From NCBI GenBank assembly GCA_959347315.1, contig OY365815.1:19512303-19576302 (forward strand): 64,000 nt of DNA, written 5' to 3'. The position numbers and the translations under genes were made by a program. This stretch comes from Bimastos eiseni (taxonomy: Eukaryota; Annelida; Clitellata; Crassiclitellata; Lumbricidae). The first letter of the stretch is position 1, and every line of letters begins with the position of its first letter. Shown one piece after another: positions 33,486-44,905 of this stretch. The notes beneath the pieces are model-generated. The model was not told where the DNA came from. It ran no database searches and worked only from the letters and a program-made list of their open reading frames with translations.

Positions 33486-36400
33486 CTGCATAAGGCAATC
33501 AGAAGCACATCACAATAATGTAGTTCTTTTCTAGTTTTTTCAGCACAATGAAACAGTCATGGCTCAACTTTCAACGTGGTTATAGTTTGTCTCCTCACTT
33601 TCTGTTCAAGCGGGCAGTTGACTATAGTTGATTTAAATTAAACGGGACTAGGCCATGTGCGGTCGAGACACGAAAACGTCTCATTTATATTCATGATGCC
33701 ATTTGGCACTCAATGAAGTCAATTGTTAAAATCTAATGGACCTGGTCATTTTTTTCTAGTACACATTATCACCGACCAGTGCTTTCTGTCTCACACAGAG
33801 TAAGTCAACGATTTACTATTGCTAAATTTGCTACATTGTTAAGGAGTTATGCCCTACTGTAGCGGTTCTCCTCAAACTGATTGCACTCTTCCCGAAAGAG
33901 TAAGAGGACCGAGAAACAGTGTAGACATCAATGGACTTGTTAGATTCGTCTTCCAAAGGTTAGAAGATAATCTCGATCTCGAGATTTATACAGCGCCTAA
34001 ACATGATGCTTGGCAGCCGGGTTTCTAGAAGCTGCGTAACCACAGGTCTCTCTGCATGGTTGCGCGCATTCGATCCTCAGGAAATATTAGTGACGAGCTT
34101 ACTCACTTGGTGGCCAGAATCATCTGTTTGCGATGTGAGCTTTCGCTAGGATCGCTGGCGTGCTGTCGAATCGAATATTCGGCCGCCTGTCGCGCTGGGA
34201 ACTCGGTCTCACACAAATAACCAAAGTCCCTGGCCAGACGAACCGCTTCACCTGTTCCACAGAAACGCAACATTTATTAGAGATATGAGACGATTTATTA
34301 TTGCAGCTCTTTGCAGTGTTGCATGCAAGACTTGAAACCCAAGACCAAGACGAGACCGAGACAGTGAGGTACCAAGACCGAGACCGAGACACTAGGTTCT
34401 AGACCTAGTGTCTCGGTACGAGACAGTACGAGACAGCAAAAGACAAGTGATCTTATATAAAACGCTGTAAAATGCTAATGTATCAGTTTTCAGGAATAGT
34501 GTTTATTTTTAATTTCAATTTGAAACTTATAATGTATATACAACAAATTCCTGAGAGCAGTTGTTATATTGCCGCGCCAGATTTTAAGTCAGTTCACACG
34601 AAACTTATCGAGACCGCTTGTTCGATACAGAAGAAGACATTCACCTCAAGACAGTTTCTAAAAATTCGAGACACTATCTCGAGACCGAGACCGAGACCGA
34701 GACAGCAGGCTTCCGAGACCGAGACCGAGACACTCAAAAACTGTCTCGAGACGTCTCGAGACCGAGACTCTGTCTTGAGACCATACAACTCTGGCTCTTT
34801 TTAACTTCAATCACTCTCAAATGTACAAAATACAATTACTTGGAAAATGTTTAAAATCGCACTGTATGTATAAAGTTAGAAATATCTGATGAATGGTGAC
34901 GCTGTTGAAAATGCAGTCATCGATTCTGTCATACTTAAAAAACCAGGAAACCTTGTTCGCGGGACTTCTGCCCGGAATCACCTTTAAATGTCTACTATTG
35001 CCTTTCTTGAGTGCCGACAATTATTATTACCAAACGAAAATGGATCATGCATGCCATGACGCTGATTGCAACATCAACAACATTTTTTATACAATGCAAT
35101 ACAACTGTTAATTGATATAGCCCTTCCTACACTTAAGTTCAGAAGTGCACACACGCCTCGACGGCGCAACTGCAGTTGTAATGTAGAGCAATTGTGTGCG
35201 AAGGACTTGCTCAAGGTCCCTACATAGTGACTCTCCGGACGAGGCTCGAACCCGCGCGCTCAGCACACACTGAACGTTGCGGGCTGACCGCTCTAACCGA
35301 TCAGCAACCATGCCCCATTTTTTGTGATGATGACGATGACGATGACGATGACGATGACTATGACTATGACTAAGACGATGACGATGACGATGATGATGAT
35401 GATGATGATGATGACTACGACGACGATAATGATGCGTGTGCTTGCCTTCAACGAGTGATGTTAGTAACGTGACGGTGGCTGCCTTTCGTCTCCCGGCAGG
35501 TAGACTCAGGCCAATCTTCTCAAGTTTTTCTCGCAGAGCTCTTCCTCCGTTCTTCGATTTGGCTCTTCAAAAGGAACAAAACAGCCGTTCTCTACACCGC
35601 TGAACCGGAAACAGTTGAGGTCAGTCATAGGGAATTCATTGCTCATTTACGGTCGTCCATCAAGATAGTTTTTCAAAGACATGACTTTTCATCAGGTCCC
35701 AAGCTCTTTACAAGGTAGGGTCAACTCTACGTAGTTAATTTGTGGTTAATAGAGCTCGACGGTCGATTTGTAAGAGCACTGATTCTGTAACGCGGACTAT
35801 AATGATTCCACCGCTAACTCAGACCATTTTAAAACTAGGCCTATATATAAGGACCTTGAGCTAGTACTTCACTCAAAGCTGCTCAGTGCTATTCCTTCGT
35901 ATGATCGTATACGTGCACTGCTGAGCCTTGCAAGTGGAAAATGTCAAAATGTGGTTGTATTACTGTACAGTACGTTATAATTAATCCTAATAATTTGTGC
36001 TGGACAACTTTTTGTTAATTCAGGTCTTTAGCGCAAGCCAAGGATTCGTCAACTTACGAGTCCATTGCAATTAGCCAAGTAGCCGGTTAATTAAACAATG
36101 ATTAATTATAAGTTGTCCTTTCGTTACTCGACTTGAGCATTGACGATTTCGACGAAATGACTGAACATACTGTAGTGCATACAACGCACCTTATAAGTCT
36201 CAAAGTTACGTCCTATATGCCTTAGATCTCCCTTAAGATCTCGCAAGCAAATAAACTGTCTGAATGCAGAAGTCAAAAAGTGAGTGTGCATTAGGATTAC
36301 AAATACATTCAAAGAATCGCCAACAGCATTGCTTCTATATAGACTATACCTGCGGAGAACTCCGCCGAGGAGAGAAGCGTTGAGACATTCCGGAGGAGAG

Positions 36401-38500
36401 AGACGACGTTGGACCTCTGCCACAGTGACCTTGTACTTGGATGTGGAACTGAGAAGGGACAGACGACCGGGCACTGAACAGAAGAGATCCGTTGGAGAGA
36501 TGCCACCACCACCTGTTATGGCCGACAGATCTTTACCGCCGTCCGGCTTCCGAAACGACACTACAACACACGGGACAAAACAGCTCGTAAACGATGTTAT
36601 TTTATTTTTTTAAATCAGACGAACGAGACAATGTTAAACAGAGTTAGTAAACTCTTGACTCTTTGATAACACTGTTACTAAAATGTGAAGTCGATACTTT
36701 GGACGACTGAATGTGTGAATGTTCAGAATAATATCGAATTAACTCAAACTAAAGTTACTTACATAAGTTACCGTGTGGCCAAATATTTGCTGCAATTTAT
36801 ATTACATTATACAAATGTAATTTGTTAATACACTATACAGTTCTTTGCATATAACAATGAACGGATTGAAGTGGTTTAACCGTATTTACAAGGCAAACGC
36901 AGCCTACCTCTCGTTCGAACGGTTGGAATAAATTGTGACTAACCCTAAATTGACATACCCTCACCCTCTGTTTCACCTCCCCCTATATATAGCTATGCCT
37001 TTGTTATAAGTCTTGCAAAGAAATTTCTCAAACGTCCGTGTTTATTAATAAAATTTAATTTATGCAGTATCACCTCTGCGAGACTCTGTCTATACAGAAA
37101 ACCAATTAATGCTCATTATTATGCAGAAATATTTGTGATTTTCAGGGCCTATGTTATAATTGTTTAAAATTTGTGTTGACTAATCTTGGCTGTACAATAG
37201 GCCTGTGTGTTATGCTTAGGCATCCATTATTTTTATAAAGTGAATATTGAAAGAACCGGAGTACATCAATTGGCTTGATTTCATTGACCGTTTAAAATTG
37301 TATGCCCGTGAGTGGGCACTGACCCCAGCCCACTGCTTTGTCCAGGGCAGTGTAGATAATCTGGGCTCCTGGAACATTTACCATACTACTCAGGGCCTAT
37401 AGTGCTGCAAGGCGGCACTGCATGCCTGGTAGTTCTGTCGCTAACTGGAGCTTTAAATTTCTTATAAGACTGATTATTTACCTGGTTTCCTAATGACCGA
37501 ATTGTGTTCTCCAGACAGGTATGTGCCGACTTCTTCAAGAGTCACCTGATGTCAAGTTCAAAATATAGAGCCACATTTGAGTGAAACCGAAGTAGTTTGA
37601 ACATGTTATAACTGTGCAATGAATAGGCAACAATTCCTTCAGATTATTTATTCAAACTAAGACACGTAATCGTAAAACAACCGAAACTAGAAAAATTGTC
37701 AGTGACAAAATCGACAATTATGTACCCGCCATTAAGGCATGTCCATACGCTGTGAATTTTGATGATGAACCTATGGTGACCAGATACCTCATAGTTTGCA
37801 TTGCCCTATCTTAATCTCGCAAATCGTAACAGCTTTTTTATTTTTTAAAGCGCTATATATGTATATATGTATGCTAAAAAGGCCTAGTGCAGGGCAACAT
37901 TTTATTCACCAGCGTTGTCTCACGACCCCTCAAATTACTGTATAAGCGCCGTTTATGTCTCACGCACATGTATTTAATTATGGGAACAGGTAGCTATCGC
38001 TGGTTCACCTGTGCTGCATCGTCCAGTCCGTGCATTCCAATTCCACTCTGAAGAGCAAACTGGAACGAGGGATCGCTGAGATCGTGTCCTCCTCTCCCGG
38101 ACAGAAACAAATCCTGCCTGCTGACCACCGGAGCGTATTCGGCTGCGCGACGGGCGTCATAGCAACCCTGGAAGGTCCTCTGTAGAGATCCAGTGATGGG
38201 GTCGTGACCTCCCAGTAGATGTCGCTCGGCACTGATATACTGCTGGGGGGAGTTGTAGTGGTGGTTTAGATGAGCGTAGGGATCGCTGGATCCTAGTCCA
38301 GGGTGGTGCGTGAAGTCGGTTGATTGCGGCTGTGGAACACTGTAGGGAGGAGGGAAGTAGGGTGGCTGGAAGTCAGCGGCGTTCGGAGTGTGACGGAGAC
38401 GATGGGAGGAGGGATAAGAGGTTCCGTTGACGACGGAACTCGATCCAGAGCCAGACAACTGATCCAGACCACCGTGAGATCCCACGAAGTCTCGACGGTC
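33152..38500 (-). CDS. AP-2 family transcription factor (first exon missing)
   Basis: Nuclear dimeric activator binding GC-rich sites, a regulator of ectoderm and neural development in animals. Exons in gene order: 38500-38009, 37545-37482, 36560-36350, 35564-35446, 34251-34107, 33485-33152. They sum in frame to 454 residues. The N-terminal part carries the activation motif region PPYFPPPY (residues 46-53 of the visible protein). The DNA-binding and helix-span-helix region reads [102 protein letters not shown] and [16 protein letters not shown]. The C-terminus is a Ser/Ala-rich tail. The intron after exon 35446-35564 uses a GC donor. The first visible codon is complete (phase 0), so a short initiating exon as in other AP-2 genes must lie upstream of 38.5 kb; I did not find it. 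Confidence 0.95.
34107..34251 (-). CDS. TFAP2 exon, helix-span-helix
   Basis: Encodes [40 protein letters not shown] and KQMILAT. Acceptor ggaacag, donor gtgagt. Confidence 0.95.
34310..34790. repeat. (GAGACC)n hexamer element with palindrome
   Basis: Clusters of gagaccgagacc at 34.34-34.39 and 34.68-34.77 kb flank about 280 bases of ordinary text. Near the left cluster, 34383-34417 forms a perfect 15-bp-arm palindrome with loop tctag. It lies in a TFAP2 intron. Confidence 0.7.
35110..35315 (-). mobile_element. tRNA-derived SINE, copy 4
   Basis: Minus-strand copy with body gcctcgacggcgcaactgca and tRNA-like head ending near 35.31 kb (ctctaaccgatcagc). It lies in a TFAP2 intron in sense orientation. 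Confidence 0.8.
35328..35440. repeat. (GAT/GAC)n microsatellite beside a TFAP2 5' splice site
   Basis: About 110 bases of gatgacgatgac and gatgatgat units, placed between SINE copy 4 and the GC donor of the neighbouring exon. Confidence 0.9.
35446..35564 (-). CDS. TFAP2 exon with GC donor
   Basis: Encodes [20 protein letters not shown] and [19 protein letters not shown]. Acceptor tttgaag. The exon ends gttgaag followed by gcaagc: a GC donor in good context, the only site that keeps phase with the next exon. A (GAT/GAC)n tract starts within about 10 bases of it. Confidence 0.93.
35844..35905 (+). mobile_element. Possible SINE body fragment
   Basis: 'aaggaccttgagctagtactt' matches the body of the SINE family (aaggaccttgagcaagtactt) at 19 of 21 bases. 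No tRNA head is present. Confidence 0.4.
36350..36560 (-). CDS. TFAP2 exon, start of DNA-binding region
   Basis: Encodes [19 protein letters not shown] then [40 protein letters not shown] and ASLLGGVLR. Acceptor gttgtag, donor gtatag. Confidence 0.95.
37482..37545 (-). CDS. TFAP2 small exon
   Basis: 64-nt exon recovered by phase: acceptor gacatcag, donor gtaaat. Encodes [12 protein letters not shown] and EHNSVIRKP, the counterpart of the short exon with 'VIKK' in vertebrate AP-2. It links phase 0 to phase 1 as required. Confidence 0.82.
38009..38500 (-). CDS. TFAP2 large N-terminal exon
   Basis: 164 codons, phase 0 at both ends (acceptor gttgaag, donor gtgaac). Starts [11 protein letters not shown] and includes [17 protein letters not shown], the conserved proline/tyrosine activation segment. 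The rest is Gln/His/Tyr-rich and less conserved. Confidence 0.93.
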
Positions 38501-38539
38501 CTTCAACGGAAACCAAACACGTCAGCTGATTTCGTAAAT

Positions 38540-38720
38540 CTGTCTGCAGGGTGTATGCGTCTCTCTGTCCGTTTGTCTCTCTCCGTCTCTCTCATTCTGT
38601 CGGTCTGTATGTCTCTGTTACCAGTATGTCTGTCTGCTTATTACAGTTTGTTTATCTGTCTGTCTTTTAATATGTCCATCTCTGTCGTCCATTCATCTGT
38701 ATTTATTCGTTCGTCTGTTC
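38540..38720. repeat. Degenerate (CTGT)n tract
   Basis: Variants of ctgtctgt/ctctctgtc. The open frame extending across it from the antisense of the TFAP2 exon is a shadow. Confidence 0.6.
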
Positions 38721-39239
38721 ATCCGGTGGTCAGTACATGTACTACAATCCTTCCATTATTCTGCCCAAATACAAAGAAATCAATCGAATCGATGCCTTTA
38801 TGTTTAACCTAGAATCAGCAGCGGTGTCCCTTTCGTCTCATTGCTCATCCGATTCGCATTCCTTAATATTCAAATACAACCATTTGCGGATGGAAGATAA
38901 TTAATAAAATTACGTCTGTAGGTATATAGTTTGAAGTCATCCTTCTGTTGCATTATACCCATCTGTATGAAGCTATAAGCAATCATCCATTCATCCTGCA
39001 CATAAATACCTTAAGAAGCCTTCTGCTGAATGTTCTGTTGTCGCTATTTGAAATGCTGACAGAAAACAGCGCTCTGCCTCGCAGGGTCTTCTTCCTGTCC
39101 CCTTCTCTTGGACCTCTATGAAGCAGCATCGGGCTTTTTCGGTTGTGCACATGGGCCCGACTGCTTGCAGTGGCCTCCCATTGGATCGTCGACTCATGCC
39201 TGTATATATCTGTCAAAATCTGTGTTCCACTCTGCATGA

Positions 39240-39391
39240 AATCTGTCGTATTTGGCCGAGGTTGACCGGGAGCGCCTCTGAGTAGATTTCTTGAAGAGGC
39301 GCTATATCAAGCTTCATTGATTGATTTATCCGAGCACCGTAGCCTATACGTCGTGTTATCTACATATCTATCTCCATATATCAATATTTGT

Positions 39392-39423
<32 letters not shown>

Positions 39424-39425
39424 TT
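39240..39425. repeat. Dispersed 'gaggcgctatat' repeat and (TA)n
   Basis: 'gggagcgcctctgagtagatttcttgaagaggcgctatat' type text (39.27-39.32 kb) parallels 47.2 and 50.05 kb; a (TA)n run follows at 39.39-39.41 kb. Confidence 0.6.
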
Positions 39426-40576
39426 TATACTTATATTTACCAAGTAATCGGTCTGTGACGGCTTTCGATATGATGGAACCTACAAAATCCAAAATCAGCC
39501 AATCATAAAAGTTAATACTTTGCACACTATGTAATTATGCGTGTAACATACAACAACAAAAGAAAAACACGTTCTAGTGTCCGGCAACTTGAATAGGCCT
39601 ATTTTTGTCTCCTAAGTTTCTGATTTGATTTGTCGCTTTAAATATCGATGAAATTTATTTTTCAAGAAGTAGAGATCTCTGTCTCCTCCATAGTTTGGAC
39701 TCTTGCTCTTCGACGTGCTTTCAGTCATCTCTTCGACCGTTTCAATTCTCCTTACATTATTTAGTAAGGACTATAATAACTTTTGCCCATTCATCCACAT
39801 TATTCGAAGAACTATTGAAACATCGTCAATTCTCCGAATTTCGTAGGGTAGTAATATAAGTATTTAATATCTTGGGCCCAGTCTCTACATTGTTTTTATC
39901 ATATAGATCTAAATGTTACAGGCAATGTGTGAAACCAGAGAGTTTGTAAAATACCTATAGGAAATGTGTGAAACCCTAGCCCTACCTTATAACTCTAACT
40001 CTAATACTATGTACCTAACCATAACCCTAAATAGAGGATTTTAAATATTGCCTAAAAGCATGTATTTGACTAAATACCTGGTTTCATACATTGCATGAGA
40101 CATAAATATGTATGCGCCTATCCTGTCCTATTATTAAACCTTCCAGTCCTTCTCCTCTTCAGTTTTTACCTATTTCCATGTCCGCAATCCGCATATCTTG
40201 GATCTTACTGTGATCTTTCGATATCCTTGCTCAACTGTGAAACGCCTATTCCTAGTTGTTCCATACTCTTATACTCCTCCTCATTCTCCTTCTTTGATTC
40301 CTCAACTGTGATCCACCCCTTCTCTTCCTCTCCTTCTGAATTCCTCTTCCTCTTTCACGTTTTCATCATGTCATTCTTCATTCTGTTACATCCTCCAAGT
40401 ATTATCGTTCACTGCTGCTGTTCCTCTTTCTGTGTCTGCTGTATGGATCGTCTCTTCCTCCTTATAATCCTCCCGCATTTACGTCCATCGACAATCCATT
40501 CTTATAACTGCATTGAATATAATCCAATCTGCGCGTGCCCAGCATCTCCTCTCCTATATGAAGCGGAAGTCATGAC

Positions 40577-40582
<6 letters not shown>

Positions 40583-40642
<60 letters not shown>
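40583..40642. repeat. Compound (TC)n(TA)n microsatellite
   Basis: About 14 TC then 15 TA dinucleotides; the same TC-to-TA junction is found at 48.28-48.32 kb. Confidence 0.95.
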
Positions 40643-40645
<3 letters not shown>

Positions 40646-40839
40646 CTTCAGAGGCAAAAAGATTGGTCTAATGCTTTAATTGTTCGTCTGCCAAACCTGA
40701 TTAACGCCCGAACAATATGATCCCAATAACATATTTTGACGTGCAAGGCATTAGGATCGCATTATCATAGACAAACCGCATTATGACCTTCCTTTCCCTC
40801 CATAATTCTCAAGCATGCATCTCTCTTTCTCCATTTGTC

Positions 40840-40985
40840 TGTCTGTCTGTCCGTCCGTCTGTCCGTCCATCCATCCGCCCGCCTGTCCATTAGTCCGTCC
40901 ATCCATCCATCCATCTAGCTATCTATCAATATATCCATCCATTCATCCATCCATCCACCCATCCATCCATCCGTCTATCACTCAG
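40840..40985. repeat. (CTGT)n/(CCAT)n tetramer array
   Basis: Tetramers change from ctgt through ccgt to ccat along the array. Confidence 0.9.
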
Positions 40986-40999
40986 CTGCTGCAACCGCG

Positions 41000-42060
41000 A
41001 TCAGCGTCCCTTTGTCAGCTACAGATGCTAATGTCCGCAGCAGACTTGACAGCTTATGTTCAACAACAACCTCCACATTAATGTCTCTTAAGACCAGATC
41101 CGCATGTCATCCACAGGTTCAGATTGTCTGGCATAAGACAGTCGCAAATGCATGCCTTTCTAAACTAAGATAAAAGCGTTTGACCAGTCAAGAGAGAAGT
41201 CTTTCTTTCGCCATCGCTTTCCATCGTTTGAGGTCGCTTGAAACGATTGCGTTTGTTGTTGAAGGTCGTCTTACATTAGGCTTATTTTAATCTCTCATCC
41301 CAGCTTAACTCTCGAGCAATTGCACGGTTTATACATCGCAAAGATGACGATGACCTGTGGACTTTTCTCATATTTAAGGTGTATAGGTCAATATAAGGTT
41401 TATCAGCATCATGGCTTTCAAATTTCCCACTCACAAATGTTGCCAGAGTATAAATTGAATGCATGCAGAAGAAACAGCACGCCTCGTCGTCTTAGCATGA
41501 CATACAATAATAAGCATAAACGGTAAACAAATAAGAATACTTCAGCGGTAGATAAATTTCGATAAAATAAGTATACCGGGTTCATTGTAGTAATCGTAAT
41601 CGTAATCATATCTATGGATTTCTTAATAGCTGAGCGCTGGACACCAGCTTATATATCCGCTGATCCACGAGAGCTGCGTCAAGTCACATGATTGCTTGTT
41701 CAGAAATGTCAAATTCACTTTGGAAATAATATAGCGCCCTTCAAAGAACATAATCAGAGGGGTTTCAAATGGAGGTCCAAGTTATAGGTTGCCATGTTGT
41801 TGTGAGACCAGAAAGAGAAGGGACAGGGGAGCTGCCTACTCGGACGAGAAAGACTTGGAAGGGTGCATAGGAAGGATGGTGCATCGCTTGGTAGCAGGGT
41901 ATATCGAGTCAACACTGAGGGATGTGTTTGCAAGTATACATACAAGTATACATACAGATGACAATCATATATCCACTCAGCTGTTTATAGTCCAGTAGGC
42001 CTATGCCTTATAGGAAACGCAGAAAACTGAACACAGGACAATGTAACAAGGTTAAATTTC
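41000..42060. other. Non-coding interval, nothing recognised
   Basis: No exon, transposon or RNA gene seen; short open frames only. A duplicated 'acaagtatacat' occurs near 41.94 kb. Confidence 0.4.
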
Positions 42061-42095
<35 letters not shown>

Positions 42096-42365
42096 CCTAC
42101 CTATCGACAAAAAAAACAGGGTCTGCTAAAGGCAAACTGTACAAAATACGCGTTAATTGGACAAATATTTGATATTCGAACCAATTAGTTGTACACATTT
42201 ATGGCTTGCACTGTCGTGCAGTTAAAGCAGCACAATCGATTGTACTGCACCGTTTCGTATACAATTGACTTTGTGTATGAGATAATTGCAGAACGATTTT
42301 CATTTTTAGCGACCGATTCGATTGGAGAAGAAGATGACGACGTTTAATCTTCACATGCAGTTTCA

Positions 42366-42466
42366 ACCACATTCGGCACACATTCCGCACATACATTGAA
42401 CATACATTGCACATACATTGCACATACATTGCACATACATTGCACATACATTGCACATACAATGAG
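42366..42466. repeat. 11-bp tandem repeat, 'gcacatacatt'
   Basis: About eight to nine units with slight variants at the left edge (ttccgcacatac, cattgaacatac). Confidence 0.9.
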
Positions 42467-43141
42467 AATTCATTACGCGTAATGTGTATATGCATTGCAG
42501 TACAGTAACCGTAAGCTCAGATGTAGGCTATATTTACACGCAGGTTGGCCTACACCTTTGAAAGACATCCGTGAATGCTTAAAAACTTGAGCACTGAGAA
42601 GCAGTGACAGTAATTTGACTCTTGTTTCTCTGGTCGATTATGAGTAATAAGTGATTACGCTATTGACATTTTCCTTAGTATGGGCCGCGGTGACTGCCTG
42701 GACGGACAATCAACCCAGTGCCCGCACACCATGCATTCTACGATTGCCTTCGTATACACTGTATATGATATAAGGCAAGGTAGAGTAGCGTAAGTTAAGG
42801 TAAGGTATATGGTATCGAGGTATATAGTTGAAGGTCAATAGAGTGCAAAGGGCAAAGGTATATCGTGGAGGCTAATTAGTCAGCGTGTGAATGCCTCCAG
42901 TCTATTGTTCCGTGTGGATGCACTCGACAATGACTGCCTTCCTGCGTCACGGTCGTCATCGTCATCAACGTCGTCGTCTTCTTCTACTTCTGACGGTTGG
43001 CAATCGACCAGACTTTCTTGTCTACGCAGAGACAGTTCGCTGAGTAGTCGCTGACTTCTCTGCGGCCATTTTCAATTAGATGCGATGGCTTCCTTGACGA
43101 TCTGCGATCGTGGCCGGAACACGCGTTACGCCACCACTGCC

Positions 43142-43208
43142 CGACCCCCACTGCCCACCCCCACTGCCCACCCCCACTGCCCACCCCCACTGCCCACCCC
43201 CACCACCA
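43142..43208. repeat. 13-bp tandem repeat, 'cccccactgccca'
   Basis: Five near-identical units, C-rich on + and G-rich on minus. Confidence 0.92.
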
Positions 43209-43394
43209 CTACAACCTCCTCCCATTCTGCCGCTCGATGCGCCCACCTCACCCGCCGAACCACCGCACCGCCTGGCGTAATTATTGCCGCCGGGAAAAAT
43301 CAAGAGAATTAAAATCGCCTCAAATCATAAATAACGACGTCTGTCAATGGTTCTCTTGCGAATCGAACAAAACCAAAAACAGAGACACGTGAAC

Positions 43395-43491
43395 AGACAC
43401 ACGCACATATGCACACATACGCACACGCGCGCACACGCGCGCACACGCGCGCACACGCGCGCACACACATGCACAAAGAGAAACACATACA

Positions 43492-43538
<47 letters not shown>

Positions 43539-43620
43539 GCATACACAGAGGGGGACACGTAAACAGAGGCAGAGAGAGAGAGAGTGAGAGAGAGAGAGAG
43601 GCACAGCAATAGAAAACGAT
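43395..43620. repeat. (CACACGCGCG)n and (GA)n arrays
   Basis: A CA/CG-alternating decamer array (43.42-43.46 kb) is followed by (GA)n at 43.49-43.53 kb and imperfect gagagaggc units. The alternating purine-pyrimidine part could adopt Z-DNA. Confidence 0.9.
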
Positions 43621-43854
43621 AAGCTGAGTTACACACAAAAAGAGTGACACAAAACGGGAAACACATGAACAGAGACATACACAGAAAGAGAGACAGTTAA
43701 ACAGAGAGACACATAGACAAAGAGACACGAGTACAGAGACACATGACCATGCAATTAGACATCGAAGCATGGATGAAAAAGGGAAGGGAATTAAGCAACA
43801 CGCGGACTTAAACTGTGGTGTAAATGAATCGCTTCCTTAGTCCTTCTCTCTGAG

Positions 43855-43970
43855 TTACTCTCTCTCTGTCTCTGTCTGTGTGTGTCTCTCTCTCTGTCTC
43901 TCTCGTTCCTGTCTGTCTGTCTGTCTCTGTCTGTCTCTCTGTCTCTCTCTCTCTGTATCTGCCTACATCC
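43855..43970. repeat. (TCTG/TC)n tract
   Basis: Imperfect tctctgtctg repeats; all long open frames here are repeat translations. Confidence 0.85.
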
Positions 43971-44300
43971 CTCTCTGCATGCCTGCGTCCTTATCTGTCT
44001 GCGATTCTTTAAGCCTGCATGCGTCCCTCTGTTCTTCTTTCGATTCTTCCGGGAGCCATTCCATTTCTGTTGTGGTCCTTCTGTGCATATTCTTTGCGGA
44101 TAGAGGAGCAAAGGTGTTAGTTAGGCTTCCCTGGTACAACGCAACACAAGGAATTCAAAGCACAGATAACGGTGTCATGGAGTACTCCTATTATGAGGAG
44201 AGGAGTTGAAAGAATATTAGAGAATAGGAGAGGATGAGAGATGATGAGAGAAGATGAAAGAGGATAGGTTAGGATAGGTTGTGTTAGGATAGGCTGGGTT

Positions 44301-44438
44301 AGGATAGGATAGGATAGGATAGGATAGGATAGGATAGGATAGGATAGGATAGGATAGGATAGGATAGGATAGGATAGGATAGGATAGGATAGGATAGGAT
44401 AGGATAGGATAGGATAGGATAGGATAGGATAGGATAGG
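44301..44438. repeat. (AGGAT)n pentamer array
   Basis: About 27 perfect pentamers, with a diverged leader (aggttaggat, aggctgggtt) from 44.22 kb. Confidence 0.97.
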
Positions 44439-44589
44439 AGTGACCAAGAGAGGATAAGAGGGACATGATGCGATAGAATACTATAGGATGCGATAGGAGT
44501 GCAGAATAGAGTAGAGTGGACTATAAAGTATAGGGTAGAGAGTATAACCGAGCAGAGCAGACCAGTGCAGACCAGGGCTGAGTACAGCC

Positions 44590-44905
44590 GAGAGTAGAAT
44601 AGAATAGATTAGAGTAGAATAGAGTAGAATAGAGTAGAATAGAGTAGAATAAAGTAGAATACAGTAGAATACAGTAGAATAGAGTACAATATAGTACAAT
44701 ATAGCAGAATAGAGTACAATATAGTAGAATAGAGTAGAATAGAGTAGAATAGAATAGAATAGAGTAGAATATTGTAGAATAGAGTAGAGTAGAGTAGAAT
44801 AGAGTAGAATAGAGTAGAACATAGTAGAATAGAGTAGAATAGAGTAGAATATATTAGAATAGAGTAGAATCGAGTAGAATAGAGTAGAATAGAGTAGAGC
44901 AGGGT
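44590..44905. repeat. 10-bp tandem repeat, 'agaatagagt'
   Basis: About 30 units with substitutions (agaatacagt, acaatatagt). Its two half-units AGAAT and AGAGT are each one or two changes from the neighbouring AGGAT. Confidence 0.95.

Noticed and set aside
43076..43303. Gly/Trp-rich minus-strand frame resembling a repetitive protein
   Set aside because: It is the translation of the 13-bp C-rich tandem repeat; no signal peptide or family.
43309..44209. Frames of 106-153 codons rich in Cys/Ser/Leu or Arg/Glu on both strands
   Set aside because: Translations of GA, CTGT and CACACGCG microsatellites.
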